Part shown: positions 56,207 through 63,959 of the stretch, one piece after another
Layout: each line of letters opens with the position of its first letter
How positions within the stretch are numbered: the first letter of the stretch is position 1
Assembly (NCBI RefSeq): GCF_001984215.1
Contig: NZ_CP019420.1
Span: forward strand, 2,356,001 to 2,420,000
Direction: 5' to 3'
DNA length: 64,000 bases
DNA from: Mycobacterium sp. MS1601
Lineage (GTDB): Bacteria > Actinomycetota > Actinomycetes > Mycobacteriales > Mycobacteriaceae
Program-made: the position numbers and the translations under genes
The notes under the pieces: generated by a model
Databases searched by the model: none
What the model was told of the DNA's origin: nothing
The model's input: the letters and a program-made list of their open reading frames with translations, nothing else

Positions 56207-56965
56207 GTGGAGGAGACCTGGGACGACATCGCCAACTGGTACGCAGCGCTTGTGCGCGCCGGTTCGCCAATGCACCGGTTCGCGCGCGACACCCTGCTGG
56301 CGGTACTCCCACCATCCCTGACAGGGTTGAGCGTCCTGGACCTCGGATGCGGGGAAGGCCTCATCACCCGCGCCCTTGCAGCACGTGGTGCCGCGGCGCT
56401 GGGAGTGGACCCCACCGCTGCGCTGCTCGACCACGCGCGAGCCGTCGAATCCAGCCAGGCTGCCGGACCTGAGTATCGCCTCGACGACGGCACAACGCTG
56501 AGCACGGTACGAGATTCGACGATGGACTGGGTCACCGCGGGACTGTCGCTCAACAACGTCCCCGATCTGAACGCTGCGATCGCTTCGATCAGGCGCGTTC
56601 TCAAAGATCAGGGCCAACTGGTGTTTACCGTTCCGCATCCGTGTTTCGATGCCCCTCGCAGCGAGGCCGTCAGCATCCACGGAACCTCCCGCCGAGTGAT
56701 CGGCGACTACCTCACCGAGGGGCTGTGGCGAACGACTTCCCCCGAGAGCGTTCGACGAGCCGGAAACTACCACCGCACACTGAGCACCTACCTCAACGCG
56801 CTACTCGCCCACGGGCTAATGCCCGATGCGTTGGCCGAGCCAGCTCCAACCCCCGAAATTCGCGACGCCAACCCGCACCGCGCTGGGCTGCCGCCCTTTC
56901 TGCTCGTCAGTGCCACCGCCGCGCAACCGCGATCACCGCAACTAGGGCGTGTTGCTAAAGGTTGA
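56207..56965 (+). CDS. Class I SAM-dependent methyltransferase (IS21 passenger)
   Basis: 252 aa from GTG 56207. Motif I VLDLGCGEGLITRALAARGAAALGVDPTAALLDHARA, then DSTMDWVTAGLSLNNVPDLNAAIASIRRVLKDQGQLVFTVPHPCF typical of methyltransferase_11/UbiE-like small-molecule enzymes. The last residues (about RVAKG) read into the left end of an IS5 fragment at 56945, so the native C-terminus may have been replaced. Substrate unknown. It lies between istB and the right end of the IS21 element and may travel with it. Confidence 0.85.
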   Translation: MEETWDDIANWYAALVRAGSPMHRFARDTLLAVLPPSLTGLSVLDLGCGEGLITRALAARGAAALGVDPTAALLDHARAVESSQAAGPEYRLDDGTTLSTVRDSTMDWVTAGLSLNNVPDLNAAIASIRRVLKDQGQLVFTVPHPCFDAPRSEAVSIHGTSRRVIGDYLTEGLWRTTSPESVRRAGNYHRTLSTYLNALLAHGLMPDALAEPAPTPEIRDANPHRAGLPPFLLVSATAAQPRSPQLGRVAKG

Positions 56966-57308
56966 TTCGTGGTGTGCGGGTGACGCTTGGAGCGTGTCGC
57001 GTACTGAGATCTCCGATGAGGCCTGGGCTGTGATCGGGCCGCTGTTTCCTGCCGTGAAGGCGACGGGGCGTCCGCCGGTGGATCGCCGCGCTGTCGTTGA
57101 GGCGACCGCGTGGCGATACCGGACCGGCGCGCCATGGCGGGATGTCCCTGAGCGATTCGGGAACTGGAACACGATCTACAAGAACTTCAACCGGTGGTCC
57201 GCACAGGGCGTCTGGGCACGGGTGCTCGAGAAGATCGAGGCGAAGTTGTCGACACTGGAATGGGCCAATACCGGCGCGACCTGGTGACCGCCTGCCTATG
57301 CCAGGCGG
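56945..57308 (+). pseudogene. IS5-family insertion sequence fragment (N-terminal transposase part)
   Basis: Begins with an IS5-like end GGGCGTGTTGCTAAAGG (56945-56961). The frame 56949-57287 (likely start GTG 56994) encodes TEISDEAWAVIGPLFPAV, GRPPVDRRAVVEATAWRYRTGAPWRDVPERFGNWNTIYKNFNRWS, the DUF4096 first half of an IS427-type transposase; the catalytic half and the right end are missing. A hairpin CCGCCTG/CAGGCGG (57288-57308) follows the stop. A remnant, not mobile by itself. Confidence 0.82.
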
Positions 57309-57325
57309 ATCGGTAGCCTGGGAGC

Positions 57326-57859
57326 ATGCCGGAACTCTTCCCAAGTGCCGCCGGAAGCTTGCAGGAAGCCGGGTGGACGTTTGAGCCGCCGACGTCGATG
57401 GAGAACGGCGTTCCCTCCCCGCTGCGCGCGGCACCCGAAACGGTGATCCGCTGGGTGTCCTCGTTCTCACTCCTGTCGAGCTCAGACGAGACGGTGTGGT
57501 TCTTGTCCCGCGACGACTACTCGACCGGCGCGGAGGGGGCGTTCGCGTGGAACGAGTGTGAACTGCTGAGCATCCAGGCTGCGACGACGGATGATGAGGC
57601 GGTCGCGGTCTCCCGTTTCTGGAGGCGCCACGCACCCATCCTGCTTTCCGTTCGCAACGGATACGAGTACCTGGCGGTGCGAGACGACGGAGCAGTCGTC
57701 CACGGTTCCGAGCCAGAGTTCGAAGAAGCGGTCGTCGTGTTCTCTCACTTCGAAGATCTGCTGAGGTACACCACCGCGCGCCCGGCCCGGCGCGACCAGG
57801 TCGTCGACAGCTTGCTGTTCGGTGCCGCCGACGTCACTGACCCGACGCCAGGCGACTAG
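57326..57859 (+). CDS. SUKH (SMI1/KNR4)-like protein, possible immunity protein (IS21 passenger)
   Basis: 177 aa. The fold signature of SUKH proteins can be followed: WTFEPPTSMENGVPSPLRAAPETVIRWVSSFSLLSSSDETVWFLS at the N-terminus and PILLSVRNGYEYLAVRDDGAVVHGSEPEFEEAVVVFSHFEDLLRY near the end, the G-YEYLAxRxDG...G-EPEFEE-..V..SF..LL pattern. SUKH proteins commonly neutralise polymorphic toxins; no toxin gene is adjacent. Its stop codon ends exactly where the right IS21 repeat begins (57860), so it lies wholly inside the element. The family call is by eye and moderately sure. Confidence 0.65.
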   Translation: MPELFPSAAGSLQEAGWTFEPPTSMENGVPSPLRAAPETVIRWVSSFSLLSSSDETVWFLSRDDYSTGAEGAFAWNECELLSIQAATTDDEAVAVSRFWRRHAPILLSVRNGYEYLAVRDDGAVVHGSEPEFEEAVVVFSHFEDLLRYTTARPARRDQVVDSLLFGAADVTDPTPGD

Positions 57860-57912
57860 GTGGGTCAACTTTACGAGACCCGTAGAGGGTCAATTTTGAG
57901 AAACCGTTGACA

Positions 57913-58136
57913 GCCGCGACCACGCAGTCAATCTGAGCTTGAGTCAAGGCCCGGGCCAGCCCAAAGCCGGTCGGCCCAGCCTCATAGGCCACCCGCACCG
58001 GACCCCGCAACCGGTGCAACCAGTCCAGAATCTCGCCGTGATCGGGACACAATCGCGCCCGCTCAACGTGACCCGTTTCTTCATCGAATGCATGCGCAAC
58101 CACCGAAAGCGCATGCACATCCAACCCGACACTCGT
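57913..58136 (-). pseudogene. IS110 copy 2 transposase, N-terminal middle part
   Basis: Encodes SVGLDVHALSVVAHAFDEETGHVERARLCPDHGEILDWLHRLRGPVRVAYEAGPTGFGLARALTQAQIDCVVAA, the catalytic N-terminal domain of an IS110 transposase. The first seven codons (GTG AGT TTC AAC GGT ACG A..) lie 2.6 kb away at 60715-60696, beyond IS21 element 2, after a good AGGAGG site. The target duplication CTCGT (58132-58136 and 60696-60700) joins them; GCCGC joins this piece to 53125-53973. Confidence 0.88.
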
Positions 58137-58300
58137 TGTCCGTGGCCATGAAAAAGTACCCACTGGTGGCCAGGTCGAGGTATCCGTTTTTGGCCAAGTA
58201 AAAGTATCCACCCCGTGTTCGTCGTGTCGATCAGGAACTGCGGGCCCCGATGGTGACGGTGAAGGCGCCAACCAATCGCCATCACCACCGGGGAGTTCCA

Positions 58301-59820
58301 TTGAAGTCTGCGAGGGACCGTATGGACATTATTTCTGCCTATCACCAGCTCGGCTCTTACCGAGCCGCCGCCGCAGAGTGCGGAACCACCCACCGCACCG
58401 TCAAGAAGGTCGTCGAGAAGTTCGAGGCCGACCAGGCCGGCATGCCGCCGCCACCGCGGGCCGAACGGGCGCACAACTACGATGCCGTGGCCGGTCTGGT
58501 CGCCGAACGGGTGGACAAATCGAATGGTCGGATCTCGGCCAAGCGGCTACTGCCGAGGCCCGCGCGGCCGGATACACCGGTTCTGACCGCAACTTTCGCC
58601 GCCTCGTCGCGGAGGAGAAAGCGTTGTGGCGCAGCAGCAATCACCGTGGACGACGTCCGGCGGTGTGGGAGCCGGGTGAGTACCTGGTCATCGACTGGGC
58701 CCAGGCCGCACCGGGGCTGTATCTGTTCTGCGCGGTCCTGGCGTTCTCGAGGTGGCGCTTCGTGCGCTTCGCCACCAACGAGCGGGCGACCACGACGCTG
58801 GGGTTGATCGCCGAGGCCTTGGCCGCCGCCGGCGGCGTGCCGGCAAAGGTGCTGGCCGATCGGATGGCCTGCCTCAAAGGCGGCGTGGTGGCCAACGTTG
58901 TCGTACCGACTCCGGATTACGTCCGCCTGGCGTCCCATTATGGGTTCGCGCCCGATTTCTGTCACGCCAGCGACCCGCAGTCCAAGGGCATCGTGGAGAA
59001 CCTGTGCGGCTACGCCCAGGACGACCTGGCCGTGCCCCTGTTGACCGAGGCTGCCATGACTGGAACACCGATCACGCTGCGTGATGCGAACGTCGCCGCG
59101 ATCGCGTGGTGCGCCGAAGTCAACGCCGCGGCCCACTCGGAGATCTGCGCAGTTCCCGATGAGCGGCTGATCGATGAACGTGAACTGCTGCAACCACTCC
59201 CATCTCTGAGAATGCAGATCGAGACACCGTCAGTGTTACGCAAGGTCGACCGCCTGTCCTGCATCCGATACGGGTCGGCCCGCTACTCGGTGCCGACTCG
59301 ACTGATCGGGTCCACGGTGGCCGTGGTCGTCGACCACGGTGCGATCGTCCTGCTGGAGCCCGCGACGGGGGTGGTCGTGGCCGAACACCAACTCACCGCC
59401 CCCGGCGGGACTTCGATCCTCGACGAGCACTACGACGGACCGCGCCCGGCACCGAGTCGCGGGCCGCGCCCGAAGACCACCGTCGAGAAGCAGTTCTGCG
59501 ACCTCGGTGCCGATGCGCAGGCGTTCCTGGTCGGTGCTGCGGCGATCGGCAACACCCGACTCGGGTCGGAGTTGGAGATTCTGCTCGCCCTGGGCGCGGC
59601 CCATGGGACTGACGCGCTGATTGCGGCGTTGCACCGGGCAGTGGCGTTCCGCCGGTTCAGAGCCGCTGACGTGCGTTCCATCCTGGCTGCCGGCACCGGC
59701 ACACCGCAGCCCCGCCCGGCCGGGGACGCCCTGATCCTGGACCTACCGGTCGCACCGACCCGATCCCTGGACGCCTACCGGATCACCCCGGCCGTGGCCG
59801 ACGGTGAGGTGATCCCGTGA
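58301..59820 (+). pseudogene. istA: IS21-family transposase IstA (element 2), frameshifted
   Basis: A TTG at 58301 after GGGGAG starts (M)KSARDRMDIISAYHQLGSYRAAAAECGTTHRTVKKVVEKF... up to NGRISAKRLLP; near 58550-58560 the frame shifts by one base and continues ARAAGYTGSDRNFRRLVAEEKALW to 59820. The second part holds the DDE core (YLVIDWAQAAPG; VLADRMACLKGG; SKGIVENLCGYAQDDL). One extra base would restore ~507 aa. Either inactive or a sequencing error; it is not a known programmed site. Confidence 0.82.
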
Positions 59821-60629
59821 CCAAGACCCCACCTATCATCGACACGGAACCTGTTGCACCACCGTCAGTTCCACCGCTGGCCGCCGACCTGGACGCCGGA
59901 TTGCGGCGGCTGAAACTCGCCGCGGTGCGACGCACCGCACCGGAGGTGTTGATCACCGCCAAGACCCAACGCTGGACCCCCGAGGAAGTCCTGCGCACGC
60001 TGGTCGAGACGGAGTTGGCGGCACGGGACGCCTCCAACATCGTCAACCGGCTCAAGGCCGCCGCGTTCCCCGTGCCCAAGAATCTGGAGTCCTTCGATGT
60101 GGCCGCGTCCTCGATCCAGGCGAAGACCTTCGATTACCTGTCGAGTCTGGAATGGATCCGGGCGCAACAGAATCTGGCCATCATCGGACCCGCCGGGACC
60201 GGCAAGTCCCACACCCTGATCGGGTTGGGGACCGCGGCGATCCACGCTGGCCACAAGGTCCGCTACTTCACCGCCGCCGACCTGGTGGACACTCTCTACC
60301 GAGGCCTGGCCGACAACACCGTCGGCAAGATCATTGAATCCCTGCTGCGGGTCGATCTGATCATCCTCGACGAACTCGGCTTTGCCCCCTTGGACGACAC
60401 CGGCACCCAGTTGTTGTTTCGGCTTGTCGCCGGCGCCTACGAACGCCGATCGTTGGCCATCGGATCGCACTGGCCTTTCGAACAGTGGGGCCGATTCTTG
60501 CCCGAGCAGACCACCGCGGTCAGCATCCTCGACCGGCTCCTGCACCACGCCACCGTCGTCATCACCGACGGCGACTCCTACCGCATGAAAGACGCCCGAC
60601 ACCGGAAGGAGCAGCCCACACCAACCTAG
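59817..60629 (+). CDS. istB: IS21 helper ATPase IstB (element 2)
   Basis: 270 aa, GTG start overlapping the istA stop (GTGA). AAA+ ATPase: Walker A IIGPAGTGKSHTLIGLG, Walker B VDLIILDELGFAPLD, sensor region AIGSHWPFEQWGRFLPEQTTAVSILDRLLHHATVVITDGDSYR. It assists IstA in target selection. Unlike IstB of element 1 it is uninterrupted. Confidence 0.93.
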   Translation: MTKTPPIIDTEPVAPPSVPPLAADLDAGLRRLKLAAVRRTAPEVLITAKTQRWTPEEVLRTLVETELAARDASNIVNRLKAAAFPVPKNLESFDVAASSIQAKTFDYLSSLEWIRAQQNLAIIGPAGTGKSHTLIGLGTAAIHAGHKVRYFTAADLVDTLYRGLADNTVGKIIESLLRVDLIILDELGFAPLDDTGTQLLFRLVAGAYERRSLAIGSHWPFEQWGRFLPEQTTAVSILDRLLHHATVVITDGDSYRMKDARHRKEQPTPT

Positions 60630-60849
60630 GAACTACCGCACGGGTTGGATACTTTCATCTGGCCACCAGCGGATACTTCAACTTGGCCATTGACACTCGT
60701 ACCGTTGAAACTCACCGGAGGCCTCCTGATCTGCAACTGTGGCTCTACCAGTGCGAGTGTTCACTCGCCACCGGCAACCCACGTCCGATTGCAGCCCGAG
60801 GCCTTCGGCCTCGAGTCAGCCCCCATACCGTCTAGGTGGCGAGAGCCGG

Positions 60850-61185
60850 TTATGGGCAGCGGTGGGGACTCTCCCCCGCCTTGCAATAGCGGAAGCTGCG
60901 GTGCGGTGCTGGGCGCCCGCGGGGCCACACGGTGATGGCGACAAAAGAATATCCGTCTTGGCTGCCGGGATCGACAGGTTGCCAGTCGAAATCCACTGTC
61001 TCACCCTCGAAAGCCTCACGGAACCCACCGGAAATGTAGGCGACCTCACCGGGCGGCGGCGGGGGGATGTCTTCGTGAAAAAGGTGGCTGAAGTGGCAGA
61101 AGCAGCCCCCGGGGGTGTCGGGACAGTCGATGACGCCCCACCCTTCATCGGTGTGCCACTCCCGGATTGTTCCTACCGACTGCAC
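60850..61185 (-). CDS. Cold-shock-domain protein
   Basis: 111 aa. The N-terminal half is a cold-shock (OB-fold) domain of the divergent actinobacterial kind: GTIREWHTDEGWGVIDCPDTPGGCFCHFSHLFHED, with aromatic residues at RNP-like positions, followed by GETVDFDWQPVDPGSQDGYSFVAITVWPRG. It probably binds single-stranded nucleic acid. Its stop is 15 bp from the left end of IS110 copy 2, so the insertion narrowly spared it. Confidence 0.85.
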   Translation of the reverse strand: MQSVGTIREWHTDEGWGVIDCPDTPGGCFCHFSHLFHEDIPPPPPGEVAYISGGFREAFEGETVDFDWQPVDPGSQDGYSFVAITVWPRGRPAPHRSFRYCKAGESPHRCP

Positions 61186-61530
61186 GCTTTGAACCCTAGC
61201 TTCACGGGAGTGTTTCTTCTTGTAAAGAACCGAGAGCGATCTATTCCAACGCCAACGCGTCGGCTATGGCGACATGTACACCACCGCTTATCGTGGTAAC
61301 GATGCGCTGACGCGGTGCGCCAACTGTGCGATCGACCGACGCAATGCCGCGAACGAACCTCCGACAGCTGCTGATCGCAACGCTGCAGCCGCCAAAAGGA
61401 CCAGCAAAAAAGAAGACGGAGAAAGAAGAAGCGCGAGACTCAGGTCCCGAAGAAGTGCAGAAAGAAAGACGGCCGATAGCATGGAAACCTTTGCCGCCCC
61501 GAAGAAGTCCGACTAAGAGAACAGTAGCCA
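61186..61530. other. Intergenic stretch, no supported gene
   Basis: 345 bp with overlapping short frames on both strands. A Lys/Arg/Ala-rich frame (61274-61516, plus) and a Leu/Ala-rich frame opposite it (61288-61482, minus, with AAAGG 5 nt before its ATG) mirror each other in composition; neither resembles a family. The minus one could be a small membrane peptide, but this is weak. Confidence 0.4.
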
Positions 61531-61977
61531 ATGACCAACCGGCTGCTTCTCGATGTCGAAGTATTTCCCTACTACAGCATGGTCGAGATCTCCGATGTCG
61601 GAGGCCGTGAGATACCAGAGCAAGGTGGGCGTGATGAATACGGGGTGTATTTCGGCGACTCCACTGTCGCCGTCTGCACCATGGACGCCGACTTCGCGAC
61701 ACAGAGCGGTCGTAGAGTCCGAGTACGGGTGTATAGCGGCGGCGACCAAGCTGGTCTGGGCGCGTTGGTCTTTGACCGCAACCTGATCTTCACCGACCCT
61801 CCCCGACTCGGGATCTACGAGCCGTTGACGGACGAGCCCGACGAGGGTGGTGGCTCGGTATTGATCGAGCGTTCTGGGCCGGTGCGTATTCAGATCTTCG
61901 TCGACCCACCAAAGGAAGCTGAAGCCGTGAACGTACTGATCCGCTACGACCTCCCCTTCCAGCATGACCTGGACTGA
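61531..61977 (+). CDS. Hypothetical protein, acidic, beta-rich
   Basis: 148 aa starting MTNRLLLDVEVFPYYSMVEISDVGG. No signal peptide or membrane span. Alternating hydrophobic pattern (RVRVRVYSGG; GPVRIQIFVDPP; AVNVLIRYDLPF) suggests a beta-sandwich. I do not recognise the family. The codon usage looks normal for the genome and the frame is long relative to its shadows, so I take it as real. No operon partner; the ribosome-binding site is weak. Confidence 0.55.
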   Translation: MTNRLLLDVEVFPYYSMVEISDVGGREIPEQGGRDEYGVYFGDSTVAVCTMDADFATQSGRRVRVRVYSGGDQAGLGALVFDRNLIFTDPPRLGIYEPLTDEPDEGGGSVLIERSGPVRIQIFVDPPKEAEAVNVLIRYDLPFQHDLD

Positions 61978-62103
61978 AGAAGGTTTCGGCCTGTAACTGG
62001 AGGTGTCCGAGCAGCGTGCTGCCCGAGAACTCTGCTGTTCATCAAGGGTAGATAACTGGGGAAGGCCCAGCTCGGACACAATCCGACAGCGCAGCCGAAG
62101 CGG

Positions 62104-63057
62104 TTAGGTCAACGTCTGGGGTGGACCCGCACCGTCCGTCGCGCTGTGCGCCAGGCGTGCGTATTCAGACGGGGTGCATCCCGCCACCCGTCCGAATGCG
62201 GTCGTGAATGCGGTCGCGGATTGGTAGCCGACTACCTGAGCCACGTGGGCCACGGCTGACCGCTCGGTTCTGAGTAGGTCTTTGGCCAAAGCGACCCGCC
62301 ATTCCAGGAGATACTGCATGGGCGTCAACCCCACTGTCCTGGTGAATCGTTGCGCGAACACCGCGCGCGACACGGCGGCCACGGCAGCGAGCTTCTCGAC
62401 GGTCCAGCCGCGGGCGACGTCGGAGTGCAACGCACGCAGCGCAGGGGCCAGCACCGGGTCCGCGAGCCCGGCGATCAATCCTCTGCCACGACTGCCCAAT
62501 TCCGGCCCGGCGGGGACTCGGGCGGCTTCGATGACCAGCACCTCGACGAGGCGTTTGAGGATCACGTCGCGACTGGGGCCGTCGGTGTCCGCCTCCTCGG
62601 CGATGAGTTCCACCAGCCGGGTCAATCTCGCCGCACCCGATTGTCCGCCCCGCACGAGGATCACCGGCGGGAGAAGGGCGACCAGCAGGGCCGCGCTGGC
62701 AGGGTCGAAGCGGAAATACCCGCCGAGCATCCGCATGGTCACCGGCTCGGATCCGTCGCCGTGGTGCGTGTCACGTGAGTGATCGAGGGGTGTGTAGACC
62801 GGGGTGGCCCCCGGGTGGCTGCGCATGGTGAAGCCCGGTGTCTGCGGGAAGAACACGAAGTCACCGCGGCGAAGGTCGATATCGTCGAGACCCTCAGGCC
62901 CAAGTAGGCACGCACCGTCGAGCACCAGGCAGAACGCGGGGTCGCCGTAACGGGGCTTCTGGACACCCCACTGGCCTGCGCCGGTGATGATCTTGGCCAG
63001 CACCGCCTCGGGACGCAGCAGCGACATCAGTTCCTCCAGCGGTTCTGTGCCGCCCAT
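62104..63057 (-). CDS. AraC-family transcriptional regulator with cupin sensor domain
   Basis: 317 aa. The N-terminal half is the cupin_6 type (YGDPAFCLVLDGACLLGPEGLDDIDLRRGDFVFFPQTPGFTM) and the C-terminal end has the two AraC helices (DVARGWTVEKLAAVAAVSRAVFAQRFTRTVGLTPMQYLLEWRVALAKDLLR; VAQVVGYQSATAFTTAFGRVAGCTPSEYAR). It follows the SDR gene in the same orientation with a 42-bp gap and may regulate it. Confidence 0.92.
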   Translation of the reverse strand: MGGTEPLEELMSLLRPEAVLAKIITGAGQWGVQKPRYGDPAFCLVLDGACLLGPEGLDDIDLRRGDFVFFPQTPGFTMRSHPGATPVYTPLDHSRDTHHGDGSEPVTMRMLGGYFRFDPASAALLVALLPPVILVRGGQSGAARLTRLVELIAEEADTDGPSRDVILKRLVEVLVIEAARVPAGPELGSRGRGLIAGLADPVLAPALRALHSDVARGWTVEKLAAVAAVSRAVFAQRFTRTVGLTPMQYLLEWRVALAKDLLRTERSAVAHVAQVVGYQSATAFTTAFGRVAGCTPSEYARLAHSATDGAGPPQTLT

Positions 63058-63099
63058 GCAGCAGACGCTAGCGTGGAGGTCAGTGCACGTCCGGCATAC

Positions 63100-63858
63100 C
63101 TATCCCGATGTGGCGAGTCCAATTGTCTGGGCCAACGCCACCGCATCGGGACCGGCAGGGAACCTCAGCTGGTCCGATGTGTCGGTGGCAGCCTTGAACA
63201 CCACGTCGGCCACGTCACCGGGGGTGGTCACCTCACCGGGTTGACCGAACGCCTCCATGATGGGGGCCGCGAACGGAACGTAGGCCTCGGGGGTTTGGCT
63301 CATGCGGTCGGCGCCGTTGCTGGTGAACGCCGTCGACGGTCCGTAACCCGGTTCGACGAGCTTGACCCGCACGCCGAAGAACCCCAACTCCAAGGCCAAT
63401 GACCCGGAGAAGCCCTCGATGGCGGCCTTGCTCGCGGTATAGACAGCGGCCAACGGCATGGCCGCCAGCGTAGTGCTCGAGGTGACGTTGACGATCACTC
63501 CGGAGCGACGCTCTCGCATCTGCGGTATCACCGCCTGGATTAACGCCATGACTCCAAAGGTGTTGGTGTTGAACAACTCGCGCGTGGTCTCCATGGAGGT
63601 CGCCTCGAAGGGGCCGATACCGCCGATCCCCGCGTTGTTGACCAGGACGTCGATTGGTCCGGCGGCCTGGATTGCGTTCGCGATGCTATCCGGGCTGGTG
63701 ACGTCGAGGGCGACGATCTCCAACCGGTCCGAGCTCGGCAACACGTCCTCGCGTGGTGTTCGCATCGTGGCGACGACGTTCCATCCCTCATCAAGAAACT
63801 TTCGCGCAGTAGCGAGACCGTAGCCCGAAGAACAACCGGTGATGAGCACTGATGTCAT
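63100..63858 (-). CDS. Short-chain dehydrogenase/reductase
   Basis: 252 aa classical SDR: TGCSSGYGLATARKF cofactor motif, NNAGIGG, catalytic Ser (NVTSSTTLA) and YTASK. The TGxSSGxG form and following Arg residues (TMRTPRED) favour NADP(H). Located upstream of, and probably co-transcribed with, the AraC regulator. Substrate unknown. Confidence 0.92.
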   Translation of the reverse strand: MTSVLITGCSSGYGLATARKFLDEGWNVVATMRTPREDVLPSSDRLEIVALDVTSPDSIANAIQAAGPIDVLVNNAGIGGIGPFEATSMETTRELFNTNTFGVMALIQAVIPQMRERRSGVIVNVTSSTTLAAMPLAAVYTASKAAIEGFSGSLALELGFFGVRVKLVEPGYGPSTAFTSNGADRMSQTPEAYVPFAAPIMEAFGQPGEVTTPGDVADVVFKAATDTSDQLRFPAGPDAVALAQTIGLATSG

Positions 63859-63959
63859 GGCTCAAAAGCTAACGGGCACACGCGGTCCCGAACAACATCG
63901 TCCCGTCTCGAATACCTTCGAGATCGTCTTTCGACGGTCCGGTAACTAGGGGGTCTGAG

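Larger units (their letters stand above)
53974..57912 (+). mobile_element. IS21-family element 1 with passenger genes (3.94 kb)
   Basis: Starts TGTTGACG (53974) and ends CGTTGACA (57912). The outer 53 bp are an ungapped imperfect inverted repeat (38 of 53 identical; 53974-54026 and 57860-57912). Target duplication GCCGC at 53969-53973 and 57913-57917. It carries istA and istB as expected and then 1.7 kb more: a methyltransferase gene, an IS5 fragment and a SUKH-like gene. Typical IS21 elements are 2-2.5 kb, so this one holds cargo. Confidence 0.85.
58137..60695 (+). mobile_element. IS21-family element 2 (2.56 kb)
   Basis: Ends TGTCCGTGGCCA (58137) and TGGCCATTGACA (60695) with CTCGT duplicated on both sides (58132-58136, 60696-60700). 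The left end holds three and the right end two copies of a 24-bp unit: TGGCCA at 58143, 58167, 58191, and at 60660, 60684, each with GTATCC-type sequence at fixed distance. These are typical IstA-binding end repeats of IS21. Contains istA and istB only. Confidence 0.88.
52938..60835 (-). mobile_element. IS110-family element (copy 2), interrupted twice by IS21 elements
   Basis: Inverted relative to copy 1. The left end is at about 60835 (CTAGACGGTATGGG reversed) and the right end at 52938. Two insertions, 53974-57912 and 58137-60695, each with a 5-bp duplication, split it into three parts. Removing them and one copy of each duplication gives a continuous 1.4-kb IS110 with an open transposase frame, so this element was intact when hit. 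Confidence 0.85.

Noticed and set aside
57834..58301. A 155-aa protein with an IS110-like middle
   Set aside because: Both ends are translated IS21 termini; only 57913-58136 is IS110 sequence.
61274..61516. Plus-strand 80-aa Lys/Arg-rich frame
   Set aside because: No ribosome-binding site or family resemblance; its mirror frame is Leu-rich, which suggests both follow from base composition.
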